60,275 bases of DNA from an uncultured Lachnospiraceae bacterium (GTDB lineage: Bacteria > Bacillota > Clostridia > Lachnospirales > Lachnospiraceae). Below are positions 1 to 9,408 of the stretch, piece after piece. The stretch lies in NCBI GenBank assembly GCA_910585715.1, contig CAJUEX010000017.1, positions 1 to 60,275 of the forward strand, written 5' to 3'. A program made the position numbers and the translations under genes. The stretch's first letter is position 1, and every line of letters begins with the position of its first letter. The notes below the pieces were generated by a model. That model was given only the letters and a program-made list of their open reading frames with translations, searched no databases and was not told the DNA's origin.

Positions 1-49
1 ATTAAGACCGCCGAAAAAAATCAAATTAATTTACACACTTTACTTGACA

Positions 50-96
50 AACCCAGCAATGCATGGAATCCGCCCTCATCCCTCTTTTGCTGGGTT
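50..96. repeat. Fragment of palindromic family 3, framed by a short inverted repeat
   Basis: AACCCAGCAA (50-59) and TTGCTGGGTT (87-96) form a perfect 10-bp inverted repeat. The enclosed stretch at about 60-85 nearly matches the outer right arm of the full palindromic element at 38902-39128 (tgcatggaatccgc and ctcatccctct blocks). This looks like a remnant or a variant end of that family. The other half may lie outside the window. Confidence 0.5.
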
Positions 97-412
97 ACGT
101 CAGAATGGACTTTTTGGTAAGGTATTGCTATTTTATGCTATGCGTCTCTTATATAATTTCTTAGTAGTATTTTTTGCGGTCTTTATTTATTTCTCTATCT
201 ATTGATATTTTTATCGCTATTTCTATTTCTATTTCCTTAAGTCTATCTATTGCTATTATTGTTTCGGGTATTATCAGTGCAAATCAATCTGCTGTTGTAG
301 CTGTTATTTTTGGTATCGCTGTTTCTAATGTTATCGTTGCCAGTTTTTCATTAATTTATAATCTGTATCTTCAATCCAAATTTTTGATCTGAATTTTTGA
401 AAGGAAAATTTA
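97..412. other. Intergenic stretch with no supported gene
   Basis: There is no convincing gene between the repeat fragment and the blaI promoter. A 72-codon TTG-started frame (174-392) would encode a very hydrophobic, Ser/Ile-rich peptide. It has no good ribosome-binding site and low-complexity composition, so I do not call it. Confidence 0.5.
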
Positions 413-467
413 TTGACAAGGAGGTCTATAAGGTATAGACTGGATAAGGGTCTATGAAATATAGACC
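413..467 (+). promoter_or_regulatory. blaI promoter with two BlaI-type operators
   Basis: TTGACA-like -35 at 413-418 and a -10-like TAGACT at 436-441 (17-bp spacer). Two dyads overlap or follow it: GTCTATA-agg-TATAGAC (424-440, perfect) and GGTCTAT-gaaat-ATAGACC (449-467). Paired dyads across the promoter are how BlaI/MecI repressors autoregulate. The core differs from the staphylococcal TACA/TGTA operator, so binding by the downstream BlaI-like protein is inferred from position and symmetry. Confidence 0.8.
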
Positions 468-524
468 GTTTGGAGGATTTATGGGAAGAGGTCAAATAAA
501 TTATATATGGAAGGGAGAAGATAA

Positions 525-887
525 ATGAAAAGTTATACTATGACGGAAGGTGAAATGAAATTTGCACAGCTTATCTGGGAGAAGGAGCCGGTTTTATCCG
601 GGGAGTTGGTAAAGCTCTGTGAAAAGGAGTTTGCGTGGAAAAAATCCACCACCTATACAATGTTGAAAAAGCTTTGTGATAAGAAAATCTTTCAAAATAA
701 AGGGGCGGTAGTCACTGCCAGGCTTAGCAGGGAAGAATATCTGCAAAGTAAGAGCGAAACCTTTCTGGAAGAGAATTTTGGAGGTTCCCTGCCTGTTTTT
801 TTAGCGGCATTCATGAAGGGAAAGGCTTTAACAAAACAGCAGATTGCAGAGCTTAAGGATTTGATTGAAAACTATGAGGAAAGGTAG
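525..887 (+). CDS. blaI: BlaI/MecI-family transcriptional repressor
   Basis: 120-aa protein of the usual BlaI/MecI/CopY length. The N-terminal winged helix (about residues 5-75) carries the family pattern 'MTEGEMKFAQLIWE...TTYTMLKKLCDK'. The C-terminal helices (about 80-118) form the dimerisation part that is cleaved on induction in characterised members. The start is supported by a purine-rich site (aaggga, 511-516). It is followed after 8 bp by the BlaR1-like membrane protease, so the two are almost certainly one operon. Two dyads in the promoter fit autorepression. The resistance or stress gene it controls is not next to it; only the regulatory pair is present here. Confidence 0.92.
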   Translation: MKSYTMTEGEMKFAQLIWEKEPVLSGELVKLCEKEFAWKKSTTYTMLKKLCDKKIFQNKGAVVTARLSREEYLQSKSETFLEENFGGSLPVFLAAFMKGKALTKQQIAELKDLIENYEER

Positions 888-895
888 AAAAAGAT

Positions 896-2935
896 ATGGA
901 GAGATTATTTTTTTGTGTACTGAAAATGAGCACTATTTCCCTTTATTGCATTGGCATGGTGCTTTTGGTCCGTCTGCTGTTAAAAAGGGCTCCTAAAATA
1001 TATAGCTATCTTTTGTGGATAATTGTATTTATAAGGTTAATCTGCCCTGTTGTTCTGGAAAGCCCTGTCAGTCTGGTGCCGGGTGCGTTTATGGAAATGG
1101 GGGAAATCCTTTATGGGGGGACAGAGGAGGAACCGGACGGTCAGGAGGGAAAACAGGAATTTGAAGTGCCGGGATGGGAGAATGAAAATGAGGAAACCAG
1201 CTTGGACTATAATCCCCAAAAGAAGGCTGATAATATGGCTGTTAAAAAGGACGGCGGCAAAGATGCAGCCATACAGTCCGGAAAACAGGAAGTTCTGATA
1301 AAAACAGGTGCAAGAATATGGTTTTTGGGAATGGTTCTTTCTTTGGTTTATTTTACAGGAGCGGTTATTGGGATGAAAGAAAAGCTGGCAGGAGCTAAAA
1401 AGCTTCCGGAAGCTTTTTATGAAAGGAAAAAGGGAGACTGTAAGCGGATTTATGTATCAGAGGGTATAAAAACAGCTTTTGTTTTCGGTATTTTTAAGCC
1501 TGGGATTTATCTGCCTGCGGGTATGGAGAAACAGGAAATGGAATATGTAATTCGTCATGAGCAGATTCATGTAAGGCGCTGGGATTATAGAATAAAAATG
1601 GCAGCATTTGTAATTGTATGCATACATTGGTTCAATCCTTTTGTATGGCTGTCTTATCTGCTGATGGAAAAAGATATGGAAATGTCCTGTGATGAAAGAG
1701 TGTTAAAGGAAATGGGGGAGGAAATCAAAAAGGCATATTCCGGTTCCCTGTTATCCATGGCAATTTATGAAAAAGGGGTTGGAAGGATTCCCATTGCCTT
1801 TGGGGAAAAAGATGTAAAAAACAGGATTCAAAATGTGCTTTCCTATAAAAAGGCAAAGGCAGGAATTACGATATTTGGAATTTTACTGTGTGTAACGACA
1901 GCAGCAGGGCTTCTGACAAATCATAAGGGGAAAAATGAGAATGATACAGGGATTTTGGCAGGACAGGAGAAAGAAAATGAGAAGCAAAATGAAAAGCAAA
2001 AAGAAAAGCAAAAAGAAGCATACCTGAAAAAGTGGGCGGAGACATTGGATTCCGTTCATAAGGATAATCAGGAATTTAATCAATACAATAAACAGACCAA
2101 AGGCACAAAAAAGCTCACTATGGAGGAGGTAAGGGAGCTGCCAAATAAAAGGGAAGTGACTTTGCAGGACTTTGAAGCATATTCCAATGGGATTTATGAA
2201 ACCTTTTCCGATGAAAATGCATTGAACGGATATTTAAATTTTGCATTGTCTTATGAGGGAGAGAGCTATGAATTGAACATATCTTATATGTTGGAAGATA
2301 ATACAATTGACAGTATAGGGCTGGTACGAACGGAAACCGGGGAGATGATTTTATTAAGAGCCATGCCAAAGTATGAACAGAATCCGGATGTGGAAGGTTT
2401 TTTGCATAATCATACAAAAGTGTCTGATTATGTACAGTATCAGCTACCAGAGGGGCTTTCAGAAAGTGGATTTCTTGCAGGAATCGGCAGCAGGGGAGGA
2501 CATATCTTCTATTATGAAAATGAAGAAATCACTAAATCCACCTTTGCCATGGAATGGGGCGCACCGGGAGGAATTATGTTTTTGGACCAGAATCAGGCGG
2601 TTTTTCATCAGGGAAAACTGGCAGGAGCAGAACTGGAATATAATCATACAGAATATCTGCCAGATACAGAGGAATATCTGGAAGGCTGCGAGACACAGGC
2701 GTTTTTATTTTTAGCAAATCATGATTTGTATACTGCTTCTGAAGTGGCAGAAGCGGAAGAAAACGGAAATCCAATCAGAGAGGAAGACCAGACGGCCAAT
2801 GTCTGGTATGTATGCTTTGCCAGGGAAAACGGAAAAAGAGCTTATGCATTATTTTTAAATGATACATATTTTGATAAGGAAGATATTGTTTCCATGGCAA
2901 GAAATATCAGATTTAAAGAAGGGGCCTTTGATTAA
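896..2935 (+). CDS. BlaR1/MecR1-like M56 membrane metallopeptidase with unusual sensor domain
   Basis: 679-aa membrane protein. The zinc-protease motif HEQIH is at residues 221-225, followed by 'FNPFVWLSYLLMEKDMEMSCDERVL', the conserved third-ligand region of M56 peptidases. Hydrophobic segments sit near residues 10-60, 145-160, 235-255 and 320-340. A highly charged Glu/Lys/Gln linker (about 350-385) leads to an outside C-terminal domain of about 300 residues. Classical BlaR1 ends in a penicillin-binding sensor with S-x-x-K and K-[ST]-G motifs. I do not see these motifs, so the ligand is probably not a beta-lactam. Known role of the family: signal-dependent proteolysis that relieves BlaI repression. 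Confidence 0.88.
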   Translation: MERLFFCVLKMSTISLYCIGMVLLVRLLLKRAPKIYSYLLWIIVFIRLICPVVLESPVSLVPGAFMEMGEILYGGTEEEPDGQEGKQEFEVPGWENENEETSLDYNPQKKADNMAVKKDGGKDAAIQSGKQEVLIKTGARIWFLGMVLSLVYFTGAVIGMKEKLAGAKKLPEAFYERKKGDCKRIYVSEGIKTAFVFGIFKPGIYLPAGMEKQEMEYVIRHEQIHVRRWDYRIKMAAFVIVCIHWFNPFVWLSYLLMEKDMEMSCDERVLKEMGEEIKKAYSGSLLSMAIYEKGVGRIPIAFGEKDVKNRIQNVLSYKKAKAGITIFGILLCVTTAAGLLTNHKGKNENDTGILAGQEKENEKQNEKQKEKQKEAYLKKWAETLDSVHKDNQEFNQYNKQTKGTKKLTMEEVRELPNKREVTLQDFEAYSNGIYETFSDENALNGYLNFALSYEGESYELNISYMLEDNTIDSIGLVRTETGEMILLRAMPKYEQNPDVEGFLHNHTKVSDYVQYQLPEGLSESGFLAGIGSRGGHIFYYENEEITKSTFAMEWGAPGGIMFLDQNQAVFHQGKLAGAELEYNHTEYLPDTEEYLEGCETQAFLFLANHDLYTASEVAEAEENGNPIREEDQTANVWYVCFARENGKRAYALFLNDTYFDKEDIVSMARNIRFKEGAFD

Positions 2936-2948
2936 GGGCTTCTTTTTT
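2916..2948 (+). terminator. Rho-independent terminator of the blaI-blaR1 operon
   Basis: AAGAAG (2916-2921) pairs with CTTCTT (2939-2944), with an inner CCTT/AAGG stem and a TTTT run after it. The hairpin includes the stop codon of the upstream gene. Confidence 0.6.
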
Positions 2949-3803
2949 ACACCTTTTTTATAGAGTTTTGTTTTTTGGAGATTTAATTGCTTTTTATCCT
3001 GCTCTGTTCCCGTGTTTTTTTTATTGCCTTTTTCTTTGCTTATTTCATTATTTTTCCACTGTTTTTATTACTGGTTTTTATGTTCGCTATGTTCTTTGGA
3101 CTTCAACTAATAAGAGGAAACAAACTTTAAACCTAAATAATTATTAGTATAAAACAAGAAAAACTACAAATACTAGAAGGATGAAAGAGATAAATTATAT
3201 TATTAAAATATAATTTTTAGTCAACATAACATAGGTAGACATAAATATAAATAGCGCATGATATAAAATAATAAAATAACAAGATAAATACAAGATATAG
3301 TGTTATACAGTCAAAAGAGTACTAGATTATGTAAAAATATTACATACAAGAAAGAAAAAAATTATTATTATATACTATTTTATTTAGCGAATTGTATCTA
3401 AAAAAGAAAAAGAAAAAAGAACTTAAAAATATTATAGTAATAAAATAAAATAGCAGGAAAGTAACAATGTTTTTTATGTATATTTAAAATAAATTTATAT
3501 TCTTACCAGTATAATGAGAATAGTATGACCATATCAGTCAAAAACTATAAGGAACAATATATAGATTCAATAACACATGAAAGTACAATATCTAGTATAC
3601 ATAAAATTCTTAAATATATTATATTATGTGTAAACCAGAAAGAAAAGTAAGAAATAGTGTATAAATTGCAAATACTATAAGATAAAATAAAAAATATTAT
3701 GACAACCTCAAAAAAGTGGATAACAAACGATATAATAACATGCAATACAATATAAAAGTAAAACGGGAACTGAAAGCAGCAGATTTTCCGTCTTCTTTTT
3801 TCG
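2949..3803. other. Very AT-rich gene desert
   Basis: About 850 bp without a gene. From about 3110 to 3770 the sequence is extremely A/T-rich and full of stops on both strands. A 66-codon minus-strand frame (3545-3745) is hydrophobic low-complexity translation without a ribosome-binding site. Composition differs sharply from both neighbours, suggesting decayed or acquired DNA. A palindromic element begins at 3804. Confidence 0.6.
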
Positions 3804-4025
3804 TAACAGTTCAGCCCTCAGCCTTCCCACACAGGAATCAGAACCGGCCGCAGGCAGAAAATGATTTCTAAAGGAGCCCTTATAAAAACGCCAGTGCTTA
3901 GCGAGGTTCTTTCGAGCTTAGCACTGCTGCGTTTTTATCAGAGCGAGAGCGTGGCGACGTAGAAACATTTTCTGCCTGCGGCCAGTTCTGATTCCTGTGT
4001 GGGAAGGCTGAGGGCTGAACTGTTA
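3804..4025. repeat. Palindromic intergenic element, family 1, copy A
   Basis: 222 bp. The outer arms of about 60 bp are near-perfect inverted repeats beginning TAACAGTTCAGCCC and ending in the complement. The asymmetric core contains a second hairpin (TAAAAACGC...GCGTTTTTA) followed by the CAGAGCGAGAGCGTG motif. A second copy of identical length lies at 30420-30641 in opposite orientation. CTTTTTTC flanks both ends (3795-3802 and 4027-4034); it may be a target duplication, but it is low-complexity. No open reading frame. Confidence 0.9.
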
Positions 4026-4055
4026 CCTTTTTTCTCCCTTCTCCTTTCTTTCCGG

Positions 4056-4084
4056 TTGAAAAACCCCAAAATTATTTGTATACT
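4056..4084 (+). promoter_or_regulatory. purL promoter
   Basis: TTGAAA (4056-4061), 17-bp spacer, TATACT (4079-4084). The leader of about 100 nt to the start codon shows no purine riboswitch core that I can recognise. Confidence 0.7.
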
Positions 4085-4187
4085 ATAAAAAGACATTGCT
4101 CTTAAAAGTTCCCTGAGAAGTATTTTGAGACAGTTTAGAAAAGAGCATGTTCCGCAACGGAAATCAACAGACAACGGAGGAGTCGTC

Positions 4188-7100
4188 ATGGCGAATGTGA
4201 AACGTATTTATGTAGAAAAGAAAGAAGACTTTGCAGTTAAAGCAAAAGAATTAAAGGAAGAAGTAACCAGTTATCTTGGCATTACAGGAATTTCCCGGGT
4301 AAGAGTATTGATTCGGTATGATGTGGAGAACATTTCCGATGATATTTTTGAGAAGGCATGCAAAACCGTGTTCAGCGAGCCTCCTGTGGATATTTTATTT
4401 TATGAGACCTTTGACATGGCGGAAAATGCCAGAGTGTTCAGCGTGGAATATCTGCCGGGACAATTTGACCAGCGGGCGGATTCTGCAGTACAATGCGTGA
4501 AATTTTTAAAGGAAGATGAAGAGCCTGTTATCAAAACTGCCGTTACTTATGTATTTGAAGGAAATATTCGCGATGATGAATTTGAAAAAATAAAGGCGTA
4601 CTGTATCAATCCGGTGGATTCCAAAGAAACTGATATGATAAAGCCGGATACTTTAATAACTGAATTTGAAGAGCCCGAAGATGTGCTTGTTTTTAACGGA
4701 TTTAAGGACATGCCGGAAGAAGAATTAAAAGGATTATATGATTCTCTGGGGCTTGCCATGACCTTTCAGGATTTTCTGCATATTCAGAATTATTTTAAGA
4801 AAGAAGAAAACAGAGATCCGTCCATGACGGAAATCCGGGTGCTGGATACCTACTGGTCAGACCATTGCCGTCATACTACCTTTTCCACGGAATTGAAAAA
4901 TGTGGAATTTGAAGATGGTTATTATAAGGAACCAATCGTAAAAACTTACGAGAATTATTTAAAGACAAGAGAAGAGATTTTTAAAGGCAGGGATGACAAA
5001 TTTGTCTGTCTGATGGATTTGGCATTAATGGCAATGCGGAAGCTGAAAAAAGAAGGAAAGCTTCAGGATTTGGAGGAATCCGATGAAATCAATGCCTGCT
5101 CTATCGTGGTTCCGGTGGAAATTGACGGAAAGGAAGAGGAATGGCTTGTATTTTTCAAAAATGAAACCCACAACCACCCTACGGAAATCGAGCCTTTTGG
5201 CGGTGCGGCAACCTGTCTTGGGGGCGCTATCCGGGACCCTCTTTCGGGAAGAGGATATGTATATCAGGCAATGCGCGTAACGGGTGCGGCTGACCCCACT
5301 GTTCCGGTGGAAGAAACCTTAAAAGGAAAGCTGCCCCAAAAGAAGCTGGTTCGCGGTGCGGCAGACGGCTACTCTTCTTATGGAAATCAAATCGGACTTG
5401 CAACAGGCTTTGTCAAGGAAATCTATCATCCGAATTATGTGGCAAAGAGGATGGAAATCGGAGCCGTGATGGGTGCAGCTCCCCGAAAAAATGTAATTCG
5501 GGAAACCTCTGACCCGGGAGATATCATTATATTATTAGGCGGAAGGACAGGACGTGACGGCTGCGGCGGCGCAACGGGCTCTTCCAAGGTTCATACAGAG
5601 GCTTCCATTGAAACATGCGGCGCTGAGGTGCAAAAAGGAAATGCACCTACGGAACGTAAGATTCAGAGACTGTTCCGCAGGGAAGAAGTAAGCAGATTGA
5701 TTAAAAAGTGTAATGATTTTGGCGCCGGCGGTGTTTCCGTTGCCATTGGCGAGCTGGCGGACGGGCTTGTTGTAGATTTGGACAAGGTTCCCAAGAAATA
5801 TGCCGGACTGGACGGAACAGAGCTTGCCATTTCCGAATCGCAGGAAAGAATGGCTGTTGTAGTGGACAAAAAGGATGTGGCACAATTTTTAGAATATGCG
5901 GCAGAGGAAAACCTGGAAGCCGTGGAAGTGGCAGAGGTGACAAAAGCCCCAAGATTAATACTGAAATGGCGCGGAAAAGAAATTGTAAATATTGCAAGGG
6001 CATTTTTAGATACAAACGGAGCGCATCAGGAAACGGATGTGAAAGTGGATTTGCCTGTGAAGGAAGAAAACTATCTTGCAAAAACAGCGCTTCCTAAAGT
6101 GGAAGAGGCGGTAAAAGCCGGAGATATGAAAACAGCCTGGCTGGAAACAGTCAGTGATTTAAATGTGTGCAGCCAGAAGGGACTGGTGGAAATGTTCGAC
6201 TCTTCCATCGGTGCAGCAAGCGTGTATATGCCTTATGGCGGTAAGTATCAGTTGACTGAAACCCAGACTATGGTTGCCAAGCTTCCGGTGCTGAAGGGCG
6301 ATACGGATGTGGTTACCATGATGAGCTACGGTTTCGACCCGTATCTTTCCAGCTGGAGTCCATACCATGGGGCTGTATATGCTGTACTGGAGTCCATGGC
6401 AAAGATTGTGGCAACCGGAGGAGATTATAAGAAAATCCGTTTTACCTTCCAGGAATACTTCAGACGCATGACAGAAGATGCGGAGCGCTGGAGTCAGCCC
6501 TTTGCAGCTTTGCTGGGCGCCTATGATGCACAAATGGGCTTCGGGCTTCCAAGCATTGGGGGAAAAGACAGCATGTCAGGTACCTTTAATGAATTGGATG
6601 TGCCGCCGACACTTGTGTCATTTGCGGTAGACACTGGGAAATATCAGGATATTATCACTCCGGAATTAAAGCAGATAGGAAATAAGCTTGTAAAACTGGA
6701 AATACCAAGAAGTGAATTTGACTTGCCAAATTATAGCATGGCAATGGAAATATTTGAAACAATTCATACCTTGATAAAAAATAAGACAATTGTGTCAGCT
6801 TATGCTATGTCTGCAATGGGTATAGCAGCAGCGGTAAGTAAAATGGCATTTGGAAACAAGCTGGGATTTGTGGCAGAAAAGGGTCTTCCAATGGAAGCAT
6901 TTTTTCAAAATGAATTGGGCAATCTCTTAGTGGAAATACCGGAAGAAAAGCTTTCCGAAATAAATGTTCCTTATACAATAATCGGTCAGGTCAGTGAAAG
7001 CGGATTTACTTATGAGGATGTGACAATTTCCACAGAGGAAGCGCTTTTTGCATGGCTTGGTAAGCTGGAAAAGGTGTTCCCCACAAAAGCAGTAAAAGAT

Positions 7101-7964
7101 GTGACTCCTATTGAAACAAAGCTTTATGATACAAAGGATGTGTACATCTGTAAAAATAAAGTGGCTAAGCCAACTGTATTTATTCCGGTATTTCCGGGAA
7201 CCAACTGTGAATATGACAGCACGAGAGCCTTTGAAAGAGCCGGCGCAAATGTAATCACCAAGGTATTTAAGAATCTCACGGCAGAAGACATCAGAGGCAG
7301 TGTAAAGGAATTTGAAAAAGCAATTGCAAAAGCACAGATTATCATGTTCCCGGGAGGCTTTTCCGCAGGAGATGAGCCGGATGGAAGTGCAAAGTTTTTT
7401 GCAACCGCTTTCCAGAATGACAGGATGAAGGAAGCGGTCATGAAGCTCTTACAGGAAAGAGACGGTCTGGCACTGGGTATCTGCAACGGATTTCAGGCAT
7501 TGATTAAGCTGGGCCTTGTGCCATATGGTGAGATTACAGGACAGAGAGAGGATTCCCCTACCCTTACCTTTAATACGATAAACCGTCATATCTCTAAGAT
7601 GGTATATACAAAGGTGGTATCCAATAAGTCCCCATGGTTTTCAGGAGCGGAGCTTGGCAAGACATATGTAACCCCTGCTTCCCACGGGGAGGGCAGGTTT
7701 GTGGCAGACAGGGAATGGCTTGAAAAGTTATTTGCAAACGGTCAGGTGGCAACGCAATATGCTGACTTTAACGGAAACATCTCCATGGATGAAGAGTGGA
7801 ACGTAAATGGTTCCTATGGAGCAATTGAAGGAATTACTTCCGCAGACGGCAGGTGCCTTGGAAAAATGGCGCATGTAGAAAGAAGAGATACAGCCGTTGC
7901 AATGAATATTTACGGCGAGCAGGATATGAAGATTTTTGAATCCGGTGTGGCGTATTTCAAATAG
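4188..7964 (+). CDS. purL: Phosphoribosylformylglycinamidine synthase, single-chain form
   Basis: Catalyses the fourth step of purine synthesis: FGAR + glutamine + ATP to FGAM. 1258 residues from ATG 4188, which follows GGAGG at 4176-4180; an in-frame ATG at 4125 lacks such a site. This is the large fused form, with an N-terminal PurS-like region, a linker, two AIRS-type ATP-binding halves ('ETHNHPTEIEPFGGAATCLGGAIRD', 'GLPSIGGKDSMSG') and a C-terminal class I glutaminase. The glutaminase carries the nucleophile in 'ALGICNGFQ' (Cys about 1099) and 'SHGEGRF'. Bacilli usually split this into PurS, PurQ and PurL. It stands alone here, with its own promoter and terminator. Confidence 0.97.
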   Translation: MANVKRIYVEKKEDFAVKAKELKEEVTSYLGITGISRVRVLIRYDVENISDDIFEKACKTVFSEPPVDILFYETFDMAENARVFSVEYLPGQFDQRADSAVQCVKFLKEDEEPVIKTAVTYVFEGNIRDDEFEKIKAYCINPVDSKETDMIKPDTLITEFEEPEDVLVFNGFKDMPEEELKGLYDSLGLAMTFQDFLHIQNYFKKEENRDPSMTEIRVLDTYWSDHCRHTTFSTELKNVEFEDGYYKEPIVKTYENYLKTREEIFKGRDDKFVCLMDLALMAMRKLKKEGKLQDLEESDEINACSIVVPVEIDGKEEEWLVFFKNETHNHPTEIEPFGGAATCLGGAIRDPLSGRGYVYQAMRVTGAADPTVPVEETLKGKLPQKKLVRGAADGYSSYGNQIGLATGFVKEIYHPNYVAKRMEIGAVMGAAPRKNVIRETSDPGDIIILLGGRTGRDGCGGATGSSKVHTEASIETCGAEVQKGNAPTERKIQRLFRREEVSRLIKKCNDFGAGGVSVAIGELADGLVVDLDKVPKKYAGLDGTELAISESQERMAVVVDKKDVAQFLEYAAEENLEAVEVAEVTKAPRLILKWRGKEIVNIARAFLDTNGAHQETDVKVDLPVKEENYLAKTALPKVEEAVKAGDMKTAWLETVSDLNVCSQKGLVEMFDSSIGAASVYMPYGGKYQLTETQTMVAKLPVLKGDTDVVTMMSYGFDPYLSSWSPYHGAVYAVLESMAKIVATGGDYKKIRFTFQEYFRRMTEDAERWSQPFAALLGAYDAQMGFGLPSIGGKDSMSGTFNELDVPPTLVSFAVDTGKYQDIITPELKQIGNKLVKLEIPRSEFDLPNYSMAMEIFETIHTLIKNKTIVSAYAMSAMGIAAAVSKMAFGNKLGFVAEKGLPMEAFFQNELGNLLVEIPEEKLSEINVPYTIIGQVSESGFTYEDVTISTEEALFAWLGKLEKVFPTKAVKDVTPIETKLYDTKDVYICKNKVAKPTVFIPVFPGTNCEYDSTRAFERAGANVITKVFKNLTAEDIRGSVKEFEKAIAKAQIIMFPGGFSAGDEPDGSAKFFATAFQNDRMKEAVMKLLQERDGLALGICNGFQALIKLGLVPYGEITGQREDSPTLTFNTINRHISKMVYTKVVSNKSPWFSGAELGKTYVTPASHGEGRFVADREWLEKLFANGQVATQYADFNGNISMDEEWNVNGSYGAIEGITSADGRCLGKMAHVERRDTAVAMNIYGEQDMKIFESGVAYFK

Positions 7965-8007
7965 AAACAATAGAAGGGAATAGATGGCGGGCTGACAGAT
8001 AAAAATG

Positions 8008-8043
8008 AAACCCCGGAGAGCTGAGGCTCTCGGGGGTTTTTTT
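8008..8043 (+). terminator. purL terminator
   Basis: Strong hairpin: AAACCCC-GAGAGC arm, tgag loop, GCTCTC-GGGG arm, followed by seven T. Confidence 0.93.
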
Positions 8044-8238
8044 GAACAGAAATGATTTTCATATTGACAATCCCCGAAAAATTCTGTATTCTATTCCTAC
8101 AGTTAAATATCAAAACAAACATCAAATATCTGGCACATCGCCATTATTTCAAAAAAGAGAAAAAAATAGCAGAGCAGGAGAAAAGGTTCATACAGTATAA
8201 CTCAAAGATGAAATAACATAAAAAAATAAACGTTTTTA

Positions 8239-8267
8239 TTGCAAAATAATACGCGGGATTGTATAAT
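8239..8267 (+). promoter_or_regulatory. Promoter of the Rpn-like gene
   Basis: TTGCAA (8239-8244), 17-bp spacer, TATAAT (8262-8267). It lies about 90 bp upstream of the TTG start at 8360. Confidence 0.7.
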
Positions 8268-8359
8268 ATAGGAAATAGATAAATGTTTAAGCATACATAT
8301 TTTTCTCATCATTCCTTTGTTTTTGCTTAAAAGCGTGAAATGGGCAAAGGAGAAGCCGG

Positions 8360-9304
8360 TTGAGGAAAGATATTATTACAACAGAATATTTTCAGGATAA
8401 TGAAAGGTTTGCAGATTTCTTTAATGGTTATGTTTTTCAGGGAAAAAGAATCATACAGCCGGAGCATTTGACAGAACAGGAAATTCGGGGAGCCATGGGA
8501 AGGACTGGGGACAATGGAAAGAGTGACAGGAAATATTTTTACCGTGATATCCTGAAAAAAAGCTGTCAGGGAATGAATTACCTGCTATTGGGAATCGAAA
8601 ACCAGTCGGAGATTCATTATGCCATGCCGGTACGGAATATGATTTATGATGCCATTGCATATGATGAACAGCTTTCCGGAATCAGAAAAAGGCACAGGCA
8701 GATTCAGGATTTAATAGGTGCAGAGAAGCTCTCCGGATTTAGCAGGAATGATTATCTTATACCGGTTATAACAGCTGTTATATATTATGGGAAAGAGCCA
8801 TGGGACGGTCCAAGAGATTTATTTGATATGTTTCGGATATCACATATGCCAAAAGAGATAAAAAAGTATGTTAACAATTATAAAATTACTGTTTTTGGGG
8901 CAAGGCATGACAAGGCGGATTGCTTTCAAACAGAAATCAGGCAATGCTTTCAATTTTTGCAATATGAATCCGACAGAGAAGCATTGAGAAATCTTTTTGA
9001 AAGGGATAAGGCTTATCAGCAGTTGAGTGAAGATACCTTTAAGCTGTTAAGTATATTGTTGGGAGAAAAGAGTTTAATATTAAATAAGAGGCGGTATGGT
9101 CCTGATGGGAAAGAAGGAGGTTATAATATGTGTAAAGCTTTTGATGATATGAGATTGGAAGGCATTAAGATTGGAGAAAACAGAGGAATAAAGAAAATGG
9201 CATGCGGAATGAAGAAGCTGGGGGTATCCATAGATATAATTCTTCAGGCAATTATGGACAGCTATCATTTAACTAAAGCTGAGGCAGAAAGGTATTTAAA
9301 CTAA
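8360..9304 (+). CDS. Rpn/PD-(D/E)XK nuclease-family transposase-like protein
   Basis: 314 aa, TTG start behind a clear AAAGGAG (8347-8353). The composition and layout resemble the Rpn / transposase_31 PD-(D/E)XK group: an N-terminal nuclease-like region ('MNYLLLGIENQSEIHYAMPVRNMIYDAIAYD', where 'GIENQS' fits the E-x-Q motif) and 'IPVITAVIYYGKEPWDGPRDLFDMF'. The C-terminal tail 'GIKIGENRGIKKMACGMKKLGVSIDIILQAI' is typical of these proteins. Characterised Rpn proteins are DNA endonucleases that promote recombination. These genes are common, often multi-copy, in gut clostridia; a distant relative is at 32560. Own promoter and terminator. Confidence 0.75.
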   Translation: MRKDIITTEYFQDNERFADFFNGYVFQGKRIIQPEHLTEQEIRGAMGRTGDNGKSDRKYFYRDILKKSCQGMNYLLLGIENQSEIHYAMPVRNMIYDAIAYDEQLSGIRKRHRQIQDLIGAEKLSGFSRNDYLIPVITAVIYYGKEPWDGPRDLFDMFRISHMPKEIKKYVNNYKITVFGARHDKADCFQTEIRQCFQFLQYESDREALRNLFERDKAYQQLSEDTFKLLSILLGEKSLILNKRRYGPDGKEGGYNMCKAFDDMRLEGIKIGENRGIKKMACGMKKLGVSIDIILQAIMDSYHLTKAEAERYLN

Positions 9305-9335
9305 TTCCCGGTTGTCCGGATTTATGATTAAAAAA

Positions 9336-9380
9336 AGAGAAGGTATTTTCCGGTAGGAAAACACCTTCTTTTTTTTTTGA
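9336..9380 (+). terminator. Terminator between the Rpn-like gene and dpaA
   Basis: AGAAGGT-a-TTTTCC, loop ggta, GGAAAA-c-ACCTTCT, then a long T run (9370-9378). Confidence 0.92.
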
Positions 9381-9408
9381 CATATATTGACATATAGGGA
9401 GGAACATC

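Noticed and set aside
174..392. 72-codon hydrophobic frame with TTG start
   Set aside because: Low-complexity Ile/Ser translation of AT-rich DNA, no ribosome-binding site, no recognisable family.
3545..3745. 66-codon minus-strand hydrophobic frame
   Set aside because: Lies in the extremely AT-rich desert, no ribosome-binding site, composition explains the hydrophobicity.
4085..4187. Purine riboswitch in front of purL
   Set aside because: The leader of about 100 nt lacks the conserved three-way-junction core; only a plain promoter and ribosome-binding site are visible.
5535..6533. Several 110-126 codon minus-strand frames inside purL
   Set aside because: Antisense shadows of a strongly conserved gene; no independent start or homology.
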